This document shows, piece by piece, positions 16,101-29,640 of a stretch of DNA of 64,000 nt. Below the pieces are notes generated by a model, which was not told where the DNA came from, did no database searches, and saw only the letters and a list, made by a program, of their open reading frames with translations. The position numbers were made by a program, and so were the translations under genes. Source of the DNA: Anoplopoma fimbria (lineage: Eukaryota; Chordata; Actinopteri; Perciformes; Anoplopomatidae); assembly GCF_027596085.1 (NCBI RefSeq), contig NC_072453.1, positions 4,628,448 to 4,692,447 on the forward strand, written 5' to 3'. Numbering within the stretch: position 1 is the stretch's first letter; the number at the start of each line of letters is the position of its first letter.

Positions 16101-17647
16101 TGATCGATTTAACAAGCAACATTATTTGATTGTAAATCATTTTACATTACATTTACATTTACATTACAATCATGACCTAGCCTACCGAGAAAAGCATTCT
16201 GGGAAATGTAAGGAAAAAAACAACTTAATTCAAAGTAGCTGCGGCGGGTTAATGGAAATGTGGTCACACTAAACTAGTCAAAACATAACTGATACATCAA
16301 AGCCGGAATGTACTCAAAGGCAAACTTCTCAAAATACTCTTAAATACTGAAAGATCGTGACCTTAAGGCACCCTACCGACTTCACTGCAGCCAGTATATT
16401 TATCACTGTGCCATCCAGCTTCTGCCCGTTGGCCACAATGTCTGCCAGAGAGTAGAAATCTCGGGAGTCCTTCACTGGCAGGTGTAGCAGTGGCAGCAGC
16501 CTTTCAATGGTGCCGATGTCATCACACAGAGACACCTGAGAATGAGCCTCCGACACCAGCAGCCTGTAGAGGCTGAGACAGCAGATACAGGCCTTTGACA
16601 TCGTCATCAGACATCACATTATGTTTCATAATATTTTACACAGCATTACAGTGTGTTAACCTCACTACCCTTCAGCAATTTAAAGCACCACAGGGTTAGC
16701 ATGACTAATTATTCTACAATATATGTATTTCAAGTGTTATTTACCTTGGTGTTGTGGGACAGAATCTGTCCCCTTTCTCTGGGTCTTTGTTGGTAACTAA
16801 AGGGTTTTCAACGATGACTGGAAAAATAATAAGAGACAGTTATGTGCGTATACATTAAGTAAAATATTTTTGCTTTAGATTTAGAGTCATTAAACATTTA
16901 AAAAAATTGCTTATTTTTTTCTATTGCGACTTATACTGAAACTTGATTTTCACTCTACAAGTAACGAAATACATCACAAGTTGGACATGACCAAAGCTTT
17001 ATTTTGGACTAGTGGTATTGATATTGATGAGTAAGTAACTCCTGACCACAGTCTCCAGTGTTGAAGCTGTTGGAGAGCCCGTTGATGTATCCATCGTTTC
17101 CCCAGGCCGTCCCATTAATGAAGAAGTCATGTGAGTCCTTAATGGTGAAGCTAAAAGTGAATCTGTCCACACCAATGTCTGAAATTCAGATGTATGGGTT
17201 CAATAAATGTTGCATTACAATGAAAAAGAGGAGGAAAAAAAAGCTCAGAGAATGGATATGAAGTCATATTCATTTATCTATTCACCAGAAGAGGGTGGTG
17301 GTGTACTGCTGTAAAAAGGATGTGCACAAACATAAAAAGATACTTACTTTTTCTGTCAGGAAAGCTTTTGACATCAGTTTTCCCAATAATGATGCCTAGC
17401 ACTCTCTGCAAAACAACACAAGGGCAATGACAGTGTTCAGCTATTGTTAAAGCTCAATGCAGTTAAAATACAATCCTGTTGCACAATTGCAGAAATTGTT
17501 CCTGGCTAAGAGATATTGCTTTTCTTTCAAGGGTTGCAGGAACAAAAAGATATTACATTGGCAATATTGTCTGAAATCATCTGAACTCACCGGGTGGGAG
17601 AAGTTGGGGTGAAGCTCAGATATGGCAATGTAGGTCTGAGCAGCCAT
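13144..17647 (-). CDS. meiob: meiosis-specific OB-fold protein MEIOB, 13 coding exons
   Basis: Coding exons in transcript order: 17647-17591, 17405-17348, 17178-17047, 16817-16745, 16572-16377, 15382-15282, 15090-15038, 14851-14756, 14616-14524, 14214-14070, 13939-13753, 13431-13345, 13257-13144. They join in frame to 463 residues. Family knowledge: MEIOB is an RPA1-like single-stranded-DNA-binding protein that acts with SPATA22 in meiotic recombination. Visible landmarks are [18 protein letters not shown] (first OB region), [31 protein letters not shown] and [18 protein letters not shown] (second OB region), and [13 protein letters not shown] and [12 protein letters not shown] (third). A zinc-ribbon is formed by C335, C338, C349 and C354. 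The codon for C335 is split by intron 10 (TG|C). Its frame is fully intact, suggesting a working gene, probably germline-expressed. Confidence 0.95.
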
Positions 17648-18025
17648 TTTGCTTATTCATAACTTAAAACCCTTTACAGTCCAGTTATTGTGGCATTCAC
17701 AGACTCTGTCCAAAGAGGCAAAACAAATACAACAATGAAAGTAACAGCTGTGGTTTAATTCCACCTGGATAAAACATTTTTTAAGCATTTATCAGTTTCT
17801 AATATTATTAGTCGATACCTTAGTTTAAAACGAATACACACTTATGTCATAAATTATCACTGTTATCACACCTCTGACTGACAACATGGTGGGAGAATAG
17901 GAATAATATTAATTTATCTAATTAAGCTATGTTCTACCTCATACATTTTCTGTTTTTACCCGCGTCTGTTCTCCTCAGTTTGTTACGTTTATCGCGGCAA
18001 AACTGTTGCACGTCACACATAGATG
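17648..18025 (-). other. meiob: meiob 5'UTR and possible non-coding first exon
   Basis: Upstream of the meiob start, an acceptor-like GGACAG near 17705 and a donor-like GCGG|GTAAAA near 17960 would define a non-coding exon beginning around 18020. This is inference from splice-site likeness only. Confidence 0.35.
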
Positions 18026-21000
18026 CTGCCTTTAAATGCAGTCGGAAAAAACAATCTGGGAGCTAATAGCTTAAATGTTGCCAATATCCTACAGGCAAAA
18101 TAAAAAAACTTTAAAACACATGATATTTGCATCTCAACTTTCTTTTTTCTGTCCAATAAAATCACATCAACTAAATTACCACTATTGCCTTTCTAAACCA
18201 TTACTTAAATATTCAGTCTCATGGAGCAAGACTTTTCTGAGAAGCCCATAACGGCAAACAAGCTCACACACCACCATTTTTTTTCTGACTTCATCTTTCT
18301 CAAACAAATCTTTATGGATGTAGTTTTCTTTGGTTACATTTCTGTTTGGGGCCATGTATGAAATACCATATTATTTAACCATATTTGATGTCCTCCATAA
18401 AACATTCCTTAACAATTTTACATACACTAATGTAAACCATATAAAAATGTATAATTTGCACGTGGCATATTAGACACTGGAATGTGACCATGCTGTAATT
18501 AAACATCCACATCATTTATTACTAATTTGTTTAGAATATTTCCTCCAGTTTTGTAATGAAAAGAGACCTGCATACACCCAATGTTTTGGTAGACTTTATG
18601 CGTGATGATGCCAAGGATGAAATCAACAATTTCAACACACATTCAGTACAGTAAACATCTGTACAGCTGTGCAAACATGCATGAAACGGGACTGAACAAT
18701 ACAACTGCTATCACTGATGGACCCATTGACAGGGAGCTGTCAATTAAACACACACATTCACCTCACAGACACACATATTATATGTGTACACTATGTGAGT
18801 CCCTACTGTGAAAGGCATCACTGCACCTCAGACTTTAATATCACCTTGATAATCCATCCCAGTCATCATCCACAGCGTGGGATTTGTTCTCAGACGGCTT
18901 TGTTGAGATGAATTTGACAGTTTCCTGGTTTGTTTTGATAGCACACAGTTGCATTTGATGTGTGAAACTGTCTCATACACCCAAGCAGGAATCAAAAGGT
19001 GTAACAGTAAACCCTTATTCAGCTTCACACAGCCTTGTTTCCTCTTTGACAGTGACTAATCCTTGTGGTGGGGATATCTCATCCCTGTGACTAATGTTGA
19101 TTTTTTTAGACAGTAATATGTCTGTTGATGTGATTCCACGGTCAATGTGTTCCTAATCGCTAAGAGAGAACAGTGCGGTGGCAGCCATAAAGGCATTTTT
19201 CACACAGTAACACAACACGGTGAGATTATTCCCCTGCAGACAGCGTGGTGTGTAATGTTCCATCAATGTATCTATGGATTTTGTATAATGCTGTATAATG
19301 TGAACTGATTAAATACATCGAACATGTAGCTACGCAGAGGAATCCATTTGCTATTTGCACCAGTGCCTGGCTATTCAAATGAAACCAAATTTCAAATTCT
19401 AATTTCATTAAGGTTTGCCTGACTACAGTTTGTGAGTCCATTAATCACAGCAGCACCGTAAAGCATCATCAGATAAATCAAGTTAAAACTTACTTTTGCT
19501 TCAATGATTTATCCGTAATGAATTCATGGCCTCAGTTAATCTGTCATCAATCATCAACTTTCTCCCGATATTCCGGTGTTTCTTTTGAAGTGGCTTGAAC
19601 AAACGGTTGGGATTTCTTTATGATAAGCAGTAACATAAGGTCTTGCTTGTCACCTCTGATGGCATGACTTTATTCAGAGACAAGCAGGACGTACCTGCAG
19701 GACGGCGTATCTGCAGGGCTGCAACCACAGTCACTGCAGGAATGTGTTGTGATTGGGTGGCCTCTCTGCCCGCAGGTCGGCTCCCTGGAGGGCCTGCTGG
19801 AGCCGTCTGACCACTTCTCGGCTATTAATCCATCATCTCACTGTGTGTTTGTGTGTGTTCTTTTCAGTATGCATGTCAGTACATTCACTAAGTATAACTG
19901 CATCCAAAGACACTTTTTCTCGGTTGTAACGTTAAAATACTAGTAGGCCTTCATGTGTAAAGTTACACACATGAGGCTTGCAGGCAGCCATATTTTAGGT
20001 CCTTTACACTTCTGTTAAGCCGATTGTGTTAAGAAATGCGACTTATCAATCTCAACTAAGCAGCAGATTTCTGTGCTGTTCTTCTGTGGAAATTCAATAT
20101 CGTGCCACTGATACATCCATCAACGTCTTGTCGTGAGCACATTTGCTGCTCCTTAAGAAAACTGCATTTCTGCACTACACACTTAGAATAATAATACTTC
20201 TTGTGGAAACACGGCCACTTGTGCTTTGTGAGACTTTATTTTGCTCATCATCCTCAAATTCTTGCTCTTTTTAATATCAGATCTTTACTTGTATTTTTAC
20301 ATTGTGGTATTGCTAGTATAAAATCTGAATACTTCCTCCACCAATGTCCATATTTAGCAACTGCCCACTGGACCTCCCCGATGGCACCAGACAGGAGATT
20401 TGTGGTCCAGCTGTGTAAAACATGAGAAGAGAGGAGGAAGCAAGGACACCGGTGGCTGCTCAGAGGCATGGCAACACAAAGACAACACAGAGACAAGTCC
20501 TTTAAGAGGGGGATGTAAGGAAGTGACAGCTACATACAGTAGTGTCTTTTTAGGCTTCTGTGTGTTCATTCTCTGTCAAACAGCAGAGCTGCACATACTT
20601 ATAGTTTGATCTAAGTCTAGTGGAAGAACTAGAAAAACTATATCCAGATGTGATGAACCAAAAAAAACATAGACAGGAAGCGGGCAGACAAGTTGTAGTA
20701 TTTGGGCTGGCGAACGAAAGTGTTTTAGTTCACATGCAAGCATGCACGCACACACATACAATAGAGCTATTGTTAATGATTAAAAAAAATGTTCAGTGCG
20801 CAAGCTCCTCAAAGAGATATCCTGCGAGGATCTAATGAAACCAATCATTATTTCTATGAATCGGATCATTAAAACATATTGGTCTGAACGGTGAGCAATA
20901 TCTTGGCATGGCCCAAACGTCTGCATCCAAGTATAGCTTTTGCAGTCGTTGGCTGCCGCCTTTGCAGTCTTTATTGGCTTCCAGAAGTGGAATACGTCCA

Positions 21001-22189
21001 AACTACAAGTATGTGTACACTGTAATTTCCCTGCCACCTGTGTGACTAACTATACTGTAGCTGCTGCTCCGCTGGGTCTGCTCACAGCCATTGAATCCAG
21101 CTGGGCTCTGGTAGAACAATGTAGTCTGTCTCCTCATCCCCCGTGTCCAGTGAGAGAGGGGGGGTTGGTGTACGGCTGTGGAGGAAACCTTACATGATGT
21201 TAATAGCGTGCTGTTGAAAAGCAGCACAAAGACAGAAATCAGTGGCATGCATGATGTCAGCTCCCATTATTACTGTGTGCCACCCTATTGAGGTAATCGT
21301 AGGAACTCTGTGGCATTGGTCATGTAATTGCTAGGAGTCCGAACCTATGAGACTTAAATGAGACAGGAAACATGACATCAAAATGAAAAATAAATGAGGA
21401 CAGAGGGACATTTCTGTTGTGAAACATGACGGAAATTAGTTTCAGTCGTAGTGTGTTCTTAGTTAACATTCCCACGTTACTCAATGTAAAAAAAAATTAT
21501 GTTGTTTTAATGCAGCTTGTAGTTTAGCCACTAATACGTCAATGTCAACACAAAACAGGTACCACCACCTACGTACCCAGCTCAGGCATGCTCTTTTCTT
21601 TCATCCTCTTGTTGTCTGGCTTGCAGTTATGGCCTTAATCCAAATTTTCGGTGTCCTTGTACACAAGTTAGACTGAGTGGGGGATGGGCGAAGAAATTCT
21701 GTCTGTGGCATCGGTTGACAAACCTCTCAACAACCACGGCTGTGCATGGATGATGGCTAAAATGTAATTAAAAATGTCTACTGAACTGTATATGTAAAAA
21801 TTGGAATAACTTTGGAATACTTGCACTTCCCACATCCATACAATTTACTAATTCAAAGCCAGTTTTTAGTATGTAGTATATTCATACTGTGATAAAAATC
21901 TGACAGATTGCATACTAAATACGATGTTTTCACATGTTGATTGATGCTATTCTCCTACAATGCAATGCCCAAAGGGAATGGCGGCTGGGAAGACATTTTT
22001 ATTCTTTCTGTTTGTGAAATTCAACTGGCATTTCATTTTGACATTTCAGAGTTGCACTGTTAGTATAAAGCTGTTAAGTATGTTTATTTTTGTTGTAAAC
22101 TAACTATAAAAACAGTAAACTATGACAATAAGTATGCAGCACATACTGTATTAGTATGTATGTATTTGGGACTTAACGTAAGAATCTGT
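18026..22189. other. intergenic, no gene seen
   Basis: AT-rich sequence without recognisable exons. The open frames are short and have no family resemblance. A repeat fragment lies at 20225-20350. The segment 21000-21200 is less AT-rich but holds only shadow-like frames on both strands. Confidence 0.6.
20225..20350. repeat. fragment of common fish interspersed repeat
   Basis: Words such as TTTTTACATTGTGGTATTGC and ACTTCCTCCACCAATG match a very widespread teleost repeat end that I recognise from memory. Related sequence lies at about 39160-39410 and 62000-62310. Family name not determined. Confidence 0.55.
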
Positions 22190-22330
22190 ATTAAAGTGCT
22201 CAGCTAAATGCTAACGTCAGCACTAACATGTTCACACTGATGAAGCTAAAATGCTAAAATCCAATATAATGTTTAACATGTTTACCCTCCTAGTTGCAAG
22301 TTTGCTGACATTTTCTCATTTGCAACCCCT
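22190..22330. repeat. GCTAA-rich fish interspersed repeat fragment
   Basis: Repeated words AATGCTAACGTCAGCACTAA, ACATGTTCACACTGATG and AAAATGCTAAAATCC are typical of a dispersed teleost repeat built around GCTAA motifs. Confidence 0.5.
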
Positions 22331-23173
22331 AAACAAAAAGTACAGCTAAGGCTTCGTTTTGCAGCTATGTGGTAATAGAAAAAGTATTTCGATCTAATGA
22401 TGGTGTGATGGAAATGTTAAGGACTCACCAGAGTTGTTACAATTCATCCCAAGAGTAACATAAACGGTGGTGCTGGAGGAAAAGTATGGTTATCACTAAA
22501 GTCATCAGGATTATTTTACTGTGGACCATAAATGTCAATTCATCCATTAGCTATTAACATTTTTCAGTCTGGGCCAAAGCGTTGGATCGACCAATGGACC
22601 AGCATCTTCATCCTTCGAGGAGTGACGTTAGTATGGCTTAACTTTGGAGCTTGAAGAAGGACCTTTTTGTTCAGTTTCATGTGTTTTTTCATCTCCTAAT
22701 ATAATATATCAGCAGTTTCCAATCTGAATGTGGAATAACAAGATGTTTGGTATGAGATATTTTTCTGGAAAACAGTGTGGTATTGTTTTACTCACTCTGA
22801 ATCAGATTTTCGGTAAGTGTAAGTAAGTGATTGCATTTTGACATCCCTGCTGTATGTTTAAATATGCGTGAGTGCATACCTAGTTTTCAGTATCGAGTCG
22901 CAGAGTATCACATATTTCAAGCTTTTTATCCTCTTGGACAAATAACCTACCTGATGTACTGCCACTGTCAATTTAATGTTACCCAGAGAAGTTTTCACCC
23001 ATTCATCATTTTTAAATGTGAAAGGGCCCAGAACTGTATTTCAGCGACATCAAAGCCCGCCATACTGTCCCAGTCTATCACAAACGTCTTCACAATATCC
23101 ACTGGTTAGGTAGTTCCCCCTCTGACAAGCCCTGACAGAAATATCTCGCTCAACATTTGACCCCAAGAGTCTT

Positions 23174-23219
<46 letters not shown>

Positions 23220-24115
23220 ATCTTTGAAGTGTCTTTTTTCTTCCTCAAATGAGGGGAGAAACATATTTCTTCAATTATTACCAAATGATATATGAAACAG
23301 AAGCTTTCATTTCTTTGCCGCATGTGTTCCAATGAACAATGAAATCATTATATTCTGGAGCATCGCCCCTAAAAGTGGAACAAAGCAGGACCCAGTTTCA
23401 CGCTATAATGGCATTTATGAGCTGATTGTTAAATGATTTCAGCGTTTCTTTGTTTAGGTGCCGATTTTATGGTATGTGGGACTGATGTTCTGTGTAAAGT
23501 ATCATCCGTATGGCCTCAACATATGCAGACGGACGGTTTTTCTATTATTCATAATGGAATATTGTCTTTGGAGAGTTTCATTAGACAGTGAAATATACAG
23601 TGTTTGTATAACAGGGACATCATGTAGAGTAAAGCGCTTACTGTTAGGAATATAAAACTCATTTTGCTATATTATTGAACTTCTTGTAAGACTTTGACTT
23701 TCCAAAGAGTAGATTTGGGAATTAATCATTTGTATCTTCATTTTTTGGAATGGAATGGAACCTAGAAAATATGTCCTCCTATACTGGTTAGAAATGTTCA
23801 GATAGAATTCAGGAATCTCATAGTAACAATATGAAACAATATATGATTTATTAGATTTGTATTTCAATGCATATCCATTGTTTATGGTCATTGTGTAGTA
23901 AGAAGTGTCTCTGTTTTTCTCTTCCTCTGTCTTATCATTTTATCAAGTTTTGATTTGTTTAGTGAAGGATTTAATATGCATAACAGATAACATAGTGTAT
24001 AACAGAGACCTACAGATATATATTGATATTGTTATTTCTCAAGAAGTAAAGGTTATTCTGCCCTTTGACAAGAGACCTCTGCTGTCTGTGCTGTACACCT
24101 TGTGTTGCAATTGAT
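22331..24115. other. intergenic, no gene seen
   Basis: AT-rich, with a (TA)n tract at 23180-23214 flanked by T and A runs. Open frames are short and unrecognisable. Confidence 0.55.
23180..23214. repeat. (TA)n microsatellite
   Basis: Pure TA tract between a T run and an A run, so the whole 23171-23220 segment is self-complementary. Confidence 0.95.
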
Positions 24116-24139
24116 ACCTCTTTGTCCATTAAATATGGA

Positions 24140-24570
24140 GCTAAAACCAGCAGCCTAGCTAACATTTTGTAGAAACTAGACATAATATGTTAATAAGTGA
24201 CCTTTAGAGGTGCTGCTAGGCAGCCAGGCTAGCCGTTTCCCCCATTTCCAGTCTTCATGCTAAGCTAGGCTAACCCTTTCCTTGCTGTGGATTCATATAG
24301 GCTAAAAGACAAATATTATCATGGCATCCAACTTCTCTTCTAAAACTCTACAAGAAGTAAGCATTATTCTCTTATATTTTATTTTATTTTACTTTATATA
24401 ACCCCTATTTGTTTTGCTTGTAATAATGCAGCCAGCAGCCGGTTAGCATAGCATTAGCGTCACACATAAGCCACTGTAAAACCACAGCTTGTCATTTTTC
24501 CACCACTTTTTTACAGCTGGAACTAATGAGAACACTCACAATACACGTGTGTCCCGAAAATGAACTATTC
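24140..24570. repeat. dispersed teleost repeat with GCTAGGC/CTAAGCTAGGCTAAC words
   Basis: Contains CTTCATGCTAAGCTAGGCTA at 24254-24273 and ends GAACTATTCCTTTACC, a hallmark of a very common percomorph repeat. Similar copies are at about 35930-36120, 42960-43220 and 45850-46195. Confidence 0.55.
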
Positions 24571-24580
24571 CTTTACCACC

Positions 24581-26760
24581 TCTTCAAAATAGGGCAGGAT
24601 TCCTGCAAAAATGAATATTGATGCTGATACTAAAAAACTCTTACTTGTACATTTTTCCCCCTACTTTATTTCTAAGAGACATTGCAGTTCTTAGCTAACT
24701 TGCTAATATAGAAGCACAAATTGTATTAAAGACGGGTACAGGAGATATTCTATACTGTGCCACTGCAGAAATGTCCATAATGAGTCTTACATTGCAGTGC
24801 TTCACAGATCCATTAGACGACTGTGTGAGCGAGGTGTCCCACTCTGAACCCATATCCTGTTGGATGTTAGGCCTTCTTCAAACCCCTAACTCTGCCATTA
24901 GAGGGAAAAGGCTCCATCTCATCTGTCCCTCCCAGTCCTCTCTCCTTGGGATGGTACTAACATCACATATGGAAGACATCATGCTGTTGCAGAGCAGCTC
25001 TCCTCACCAAGCGCTAATAACAGTGTGGCTATGGGTTTAATAAAAAGGAATGGAACGAATTATGGCCCCATCCCAGCCAGGGCCATCATGTACTGCAGCG
25101 CATTAGCGTGGCCTCAGCAGCCAGCCCAGACCAGCAGAGACTGGGAGGGATGACAAAGAGAGAGAGAGAGAAAGAGAATGTGACTGGGAATGACCAAGCT
25201 TCCCAGCAAAAACCAGTCAGACTCTGAGGGTTTGATGCTGCGGTGAAGAGGGGGAACACACAGGGAGATATATTGAGAGAGTAAGCCTGTGGGCAGCACA
25301 GAGACAGGCTCTGCCAGGGGTAATGGAACGTCAACTGCAGTTTCACAAAGGATGTTAAGCCGAGTCTTGATTAAAATGGAAGCCAGAGGATGTAATGCTC
25401 AGCTAAATAAGTGAATAAATAGGAACGTATGCAGGGAGTCTCTGGGGCTTTAACAGTGAAGAACCCACTGAGAATGTGATGAAGATGTAGAGCAGCAGGA
25501 ATGTAAAACCGGAGACAAGAGAACTCAAGGCGAGTTCCATTGACTTACTGAATGAGAAGTTGATCAAGTTAGTGACTTATAATCAAAAAGAATGGACTCT
25601 ACTCGTCGCTTTTATTTAGAAATCTCTCAAAGTCCTTGGGACAGTGGTTCCCAATCTTAGGGCTCGGACTCCCAAAAAGGGTGCAGGAAAAATTTAAGGG
25701 GATACAATGTGAGGATGGGAAAGAAACAAAAACATTGCAACAAAAAAAAAGATACTTTTCTTTAACAGTCGCTATTTGTTTGAAATTAATAATTATTCAA
25801 ATTTAACCGAAATGAAAATGCCTGGTTACAGGTGCCCTGGGGAGCTTTTTAGTAAACGTGCAGAAGTTTCCATTCAGTGTTACTCACCATGTCGTGTGTA
25901 TCTTGTGGACTGGAAAACGTGTGTGTATGGAAACACTACTTGGATGCTGCAATACGAGTCATGGGCTAAGAACCACTAAGTTTATGTATAAGTAGGATGA
26001 GCACTTAAAAATGTCTTGCACTTTTCTTTTAACGCCGGCAACCCACTTAGACACACAATCGGAACAGGAGCAAACTTATTTACTTATAGTGTTATTTTAA
26101 GTCACAAGTAAGTAGTACAAGCACTTAGGACATTTCTTCTCAATTGTTCTTTTTTATTAAATCCCTAGCAACAGTCCAGATATGTTTCACAATGTGTCTT
26201 CCTCAGTGTGTGTTTCTGTCTCATCTGTATACGTAAGACTGTTGCTATTGTTTTAATAAAAAGGATAAATGCACAAAGGAAAATTTGTGAGTGCTTGCCC
26301 CTACTTATTTGTGAATAAAATAATATTCAATGACATCTGGATATCATTTCTGCATATGTCAGTTTGGCAGCTCACAAGTGAGGCAGACAAAATAATAAAA
26401 ACACCTCATAACAATACAATAACCATGCAGTAAATACCAGTGGATTGAACGTAGTTTGTGGTGTTAAGCTTGGTTAAGCGTATGACAGAGTGGATGGAGA
26501 CACGAGTGGAGCCGTTGGAAGTGAAAGTGGGTGCTGCTGCTTCCTGGGTGGGCAGACCAGGGCCGTAACCCTGGGCTCAGTACGCAGTGACACGTCTGTC
26601 CTAAGATCAGCTGCCAGTGCTGGAGATGACAGGTTAGTTCAGACCTACAGCAATGCAGGGAATCCTAATGGCTCCATCAGGACAAGTGCACTATATTTCC
26701 TCTGAATTTGACCTGTATGTCAGCGTTTCAGTTTCTGCCTGAGATTAAGTCTGTGAAGGC
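24581..26760. other. intergenic, no gene seen
   Basis: No coding exon supported. A repeat-like phrase GACAGTGGTTCCCAATCTTAG at 25642-25662 resembles a common interspersed-repeat start. Sequence 25060-25330 is less AT-rich and of higher complexity but has no protein similarity that I recognise. Confidence 0.5.
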
Positions 26761-26767
26761 AGCAGGC

Positions 26768-27091
26768 TTATATTTGTCCGGTGACTGTCTGGACTATTTT
26801 GGAGCTTAAATCCAACAATTTTGCTTCTGCCTCCTTCACCCTTTTACTGTGTTTGGTCACCGGATACAGACCTCCATGCCAGCCCACCGTCTCTGTCTGT
26901 CTTTCAAAACTGGCCTTTTTTATTGAACCTACACAGACGTCTGTTATATTTGGATTAGCAGACACAAGCATCGCTGATTTGCTCTCCCACTCTCTTTTTG
27001 GGACATTTATTTTGACCTCTAAGTCGTTTTCCCCTTCACTGTCAGTGACGTTATACTCTGGACCACCAGAGTTGGATTTCTGGCATTTCAC
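26768..27091 (-). other. unrecognised 107-codon open frame, possibly repeat-derived
   Basis: An ATG-initiated frame of 107 codons is polar and Lys/Glu-rich and ends with KEAEAKLLDLSSKIV, a possible helical segment. The opposite strand is open for 120 codons over the same span. I do not recognise the family, see no splice context, and think a transposon fragment is the likeliest origin. Confidence 0.2.
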
Positions 27092-28219
27092 TCTGGCCTT
27101 GGGACTACATACCTACAGTACATGTAGGAACAATCACATCTAGAAGGATTTTCACTGAAAGCGCTCATTGCTGCTCAGTCCTGCTATTGCACTAAAATTA
27201 TACAGAAATGTACAGAAATAGCCGCAGATTGTCATATACAACTGAATATTAGTGATTTGAAAGCTCATTCATCTTTATAATATAATTTTGCTACTTGTTT
27301 ATTTTCCGATAACAACTAATATATGTGTAAATAGGGACTAACTCATGAGTAAGTGCCAATGCAGTCCTGATAATAACAGCGTAGTCGCTGTGTAATTGAT
27401 TTCCTTTAGGCCTCATGACTACTCCAGTGTGTCAGACTGGAGAGTGGCTGTTCTGAATGCAATGGCATGTCAAGATGGCCAAAGATACATTTGTGTTGTA
27501 AAAATATATATTAACTCAGACACACGTGCATGCACGGGCGGTTGCAGAGATGCCACATACACACAGGCATAAAATCTCACACGTCTGTTCACCATCCTTG
27601 TAATTGCGGCTCCATCAATATCATATTACCTGTTCCTTTAGCTGCCTATTGATCACGCCCGCAGGAGCCCTTCGTGCGCTGGTTACGATGTGCTCTATTA
27701 CCTGCGTGTTAGTGTCATCCTCTCAGATCGGGGCAGTGGGATTGACTGTGCATCATGTGAGGGCTGGGGGTTGGGGGCTGGGGGGGGGGGTGGATTATGG
27801 TTTGTCCAGGCTACACGTTTGTCTCTGGGAATGTAAAGTGTCTCTGGGACAGATGGATGCCTTATGGCACTTGGAGCCTGTTATGGTGGCCTGAATAGAA
27901 TGTAGGGATTAGGTTTTGACCAGTATGGATTTTAAAAAGGCCTGTACTAAAAGTGAAGGTTTCATATTAAAGGTAGCATTCAGTTCTACCAATTATCACA
28001 TTTTAAACTGACCTTTCCAATACCGAAATCAATGCAGATTACAGCTGTATGTGAAACTACTCCCTTCTTCACTAATTCACTATTAACTGACAGGTGCAGT
28101 TTTGCATGATATAACATGACTTCATTTGTAAAAAAAAAAAAAAAAAAAAAGGAAGAATTGCATTATGGGGTGATTAGTAAAACAAGACAAGTCTACAGCC
28201 ATGGTTTTGGGCCCTTTGC

Positions 28220-28246
28220 TTAATTATATATATACTATATATATGC

Positions 28247-28281
<35 letters not shown>
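28220..28281. repeat. (AT)n-rich low-complexity tract
   Basis: Alternating AT with short interruptions (TATATACTATATATATGC), largely self-complementary. Confidence 0.9.
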
Positions 28282-28293
28282 GTATTCAAACAC

Positions 28294-28332
28294 ACTAAAC
28301 TGTCCACTGAAACCAGTTTAGGACAGTTTAGT
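28294..28332. repeat. perfect 12-bp inverted repeat (hairpin)
   Basis: ACTAAACTGTCC at 28294-28305 pairs exactly with GGACAGTTTAGT at 28321-28332 around a 15-base loop. It lies directly next to the AT tract. No T run follows, and no role is known. Confidence 0.85.
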
Positions 28333-29394
28333 CTATAGATTAAATTCTGTATTTTAGATAAATGAGGACTTCATGACATCTTCCAATAGGCTGAAAAATG
28401 AAATCTCAACCTCCATCGTATTAGTGAGGAATTCACGGTGACCTGCCAAAATCAGATATTTATTAAAATGTCTAGTATAGGGTCTGGTATTTCAGTTTAT
28501 CCTTGTAGGCCTATTTGTTTCGGTTTCCAGACCAGACTTCAAACTCAATGAAATATCTTTTTGTTTGAAAATGCAGCATTCATTGTAGAACAACCACAGC
28601 TGTATCAATGCTTTACCCCTATTTAAAAAAATGTCTGAGCTGTAACTTCAGAGCAGTCATTCCATATGAATAAAAATGATATCAGTATGTTTGTCTTTCC
28701 AACCTCTTCTCATCTGCTGAGTGCTACTTAAAGTCATTGGGATAAATTACATAAATAATGGCTATGTTGTTGTTCTCTTTGTTAAAGTCTTATTCCTCAA
28801 ACCAAAGGATGTTGACATCTGAGCATCTGCCTCAGAGTGACACAATGGACAAACTGCGGTGTACGGCCATGGTTAGAAAACAATGTGATATTCTGGAGTG
28901 GATGGAGAGTTATTATGACTCCACTATTGTCAGTGCATTCATATTATATCAATTTTCATTGATTTAATTTGTGGATGATAACCACATCTGTTTGTAGTTA
29001 TAGTTGGTGATCTTCTATCTCAGCTTGTGTGTTTATTACTGGGTCTGGAAAAGAAAGATGGAAAGTGTGTGTGTGGCCGATGATTTCTATTTTTGTTGGG
29101 TCCTTTCGTCTCATTTCTCTCCCCGGTGTTGAAGGCCTGACCTGGACACTGGACTCATTCCCTCTTTCTCCATCCTTGTCTAATCGCCCTCATCCCATCT
29201 TATTGCTCTCCCTCTTGTTCTCAGTGACCCTGTTTGTGCCGTCTGAATCACCATCAATCTGCTTCTCATTCTCTATCTCTGTGTCTTTTTGCCATCTCTG
29301 CAGGAAAACTGGTGTCTGTAAGTCGAGGGCCGGTGTGTTGTTTTTTTTTGTGTGTGTGTACATGCTTCTCGTTGAAAACTGACCATAAATCTCT

Positions 29395-29640
29395 GACCTC
29401 CTCGTAGCCTCTGAGTAAAGCGCTCTGATATTAAATAATGAGATGGGGAGGCGATCTGGTCCCCTGTCAGGCCCCCGAAGGGATGAGATGTGATATTGGT
29501 CCCATCTCTGGCTCCAAAGTGGGAATTAACTACAGCCTGGCTCTCAGCAGTGCACATGAAGAGGAAGCTGTCTCCAATGTGCTCGGGTGATCACTGGAGA
29601 TAATAAAGTTTGATGATCATCTCTCATGCCGACGAATAAT
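29395..29640. other. high-complexity non-coding segment, possible enhancer
   Basis: Non-repetitive and richer in GC than its surroundings, with homeodomain-like TAAT words and GGAGATAATAAAG. No open frame of note. Candidate conserved element by appearance only. Confidence 0.2.

Larger units (their letters stand above)
27144..29394. other. intergenic, no gene seen
   Basis: Includes a G run at 27781-27790, a poly-A tract near 28130-28150, an AT-rich palindromic block at 28220-28281 and a perfect hairpin at 28294-28332. Sequence 27600-27740 is of higher complexity. No exon is supported. Confidence 0.5.

Noticed and set aside
23150..23332. Minus-strand frame with Ile-Tyr repeats
   Set aside because: Translation of the TA microsatellite.
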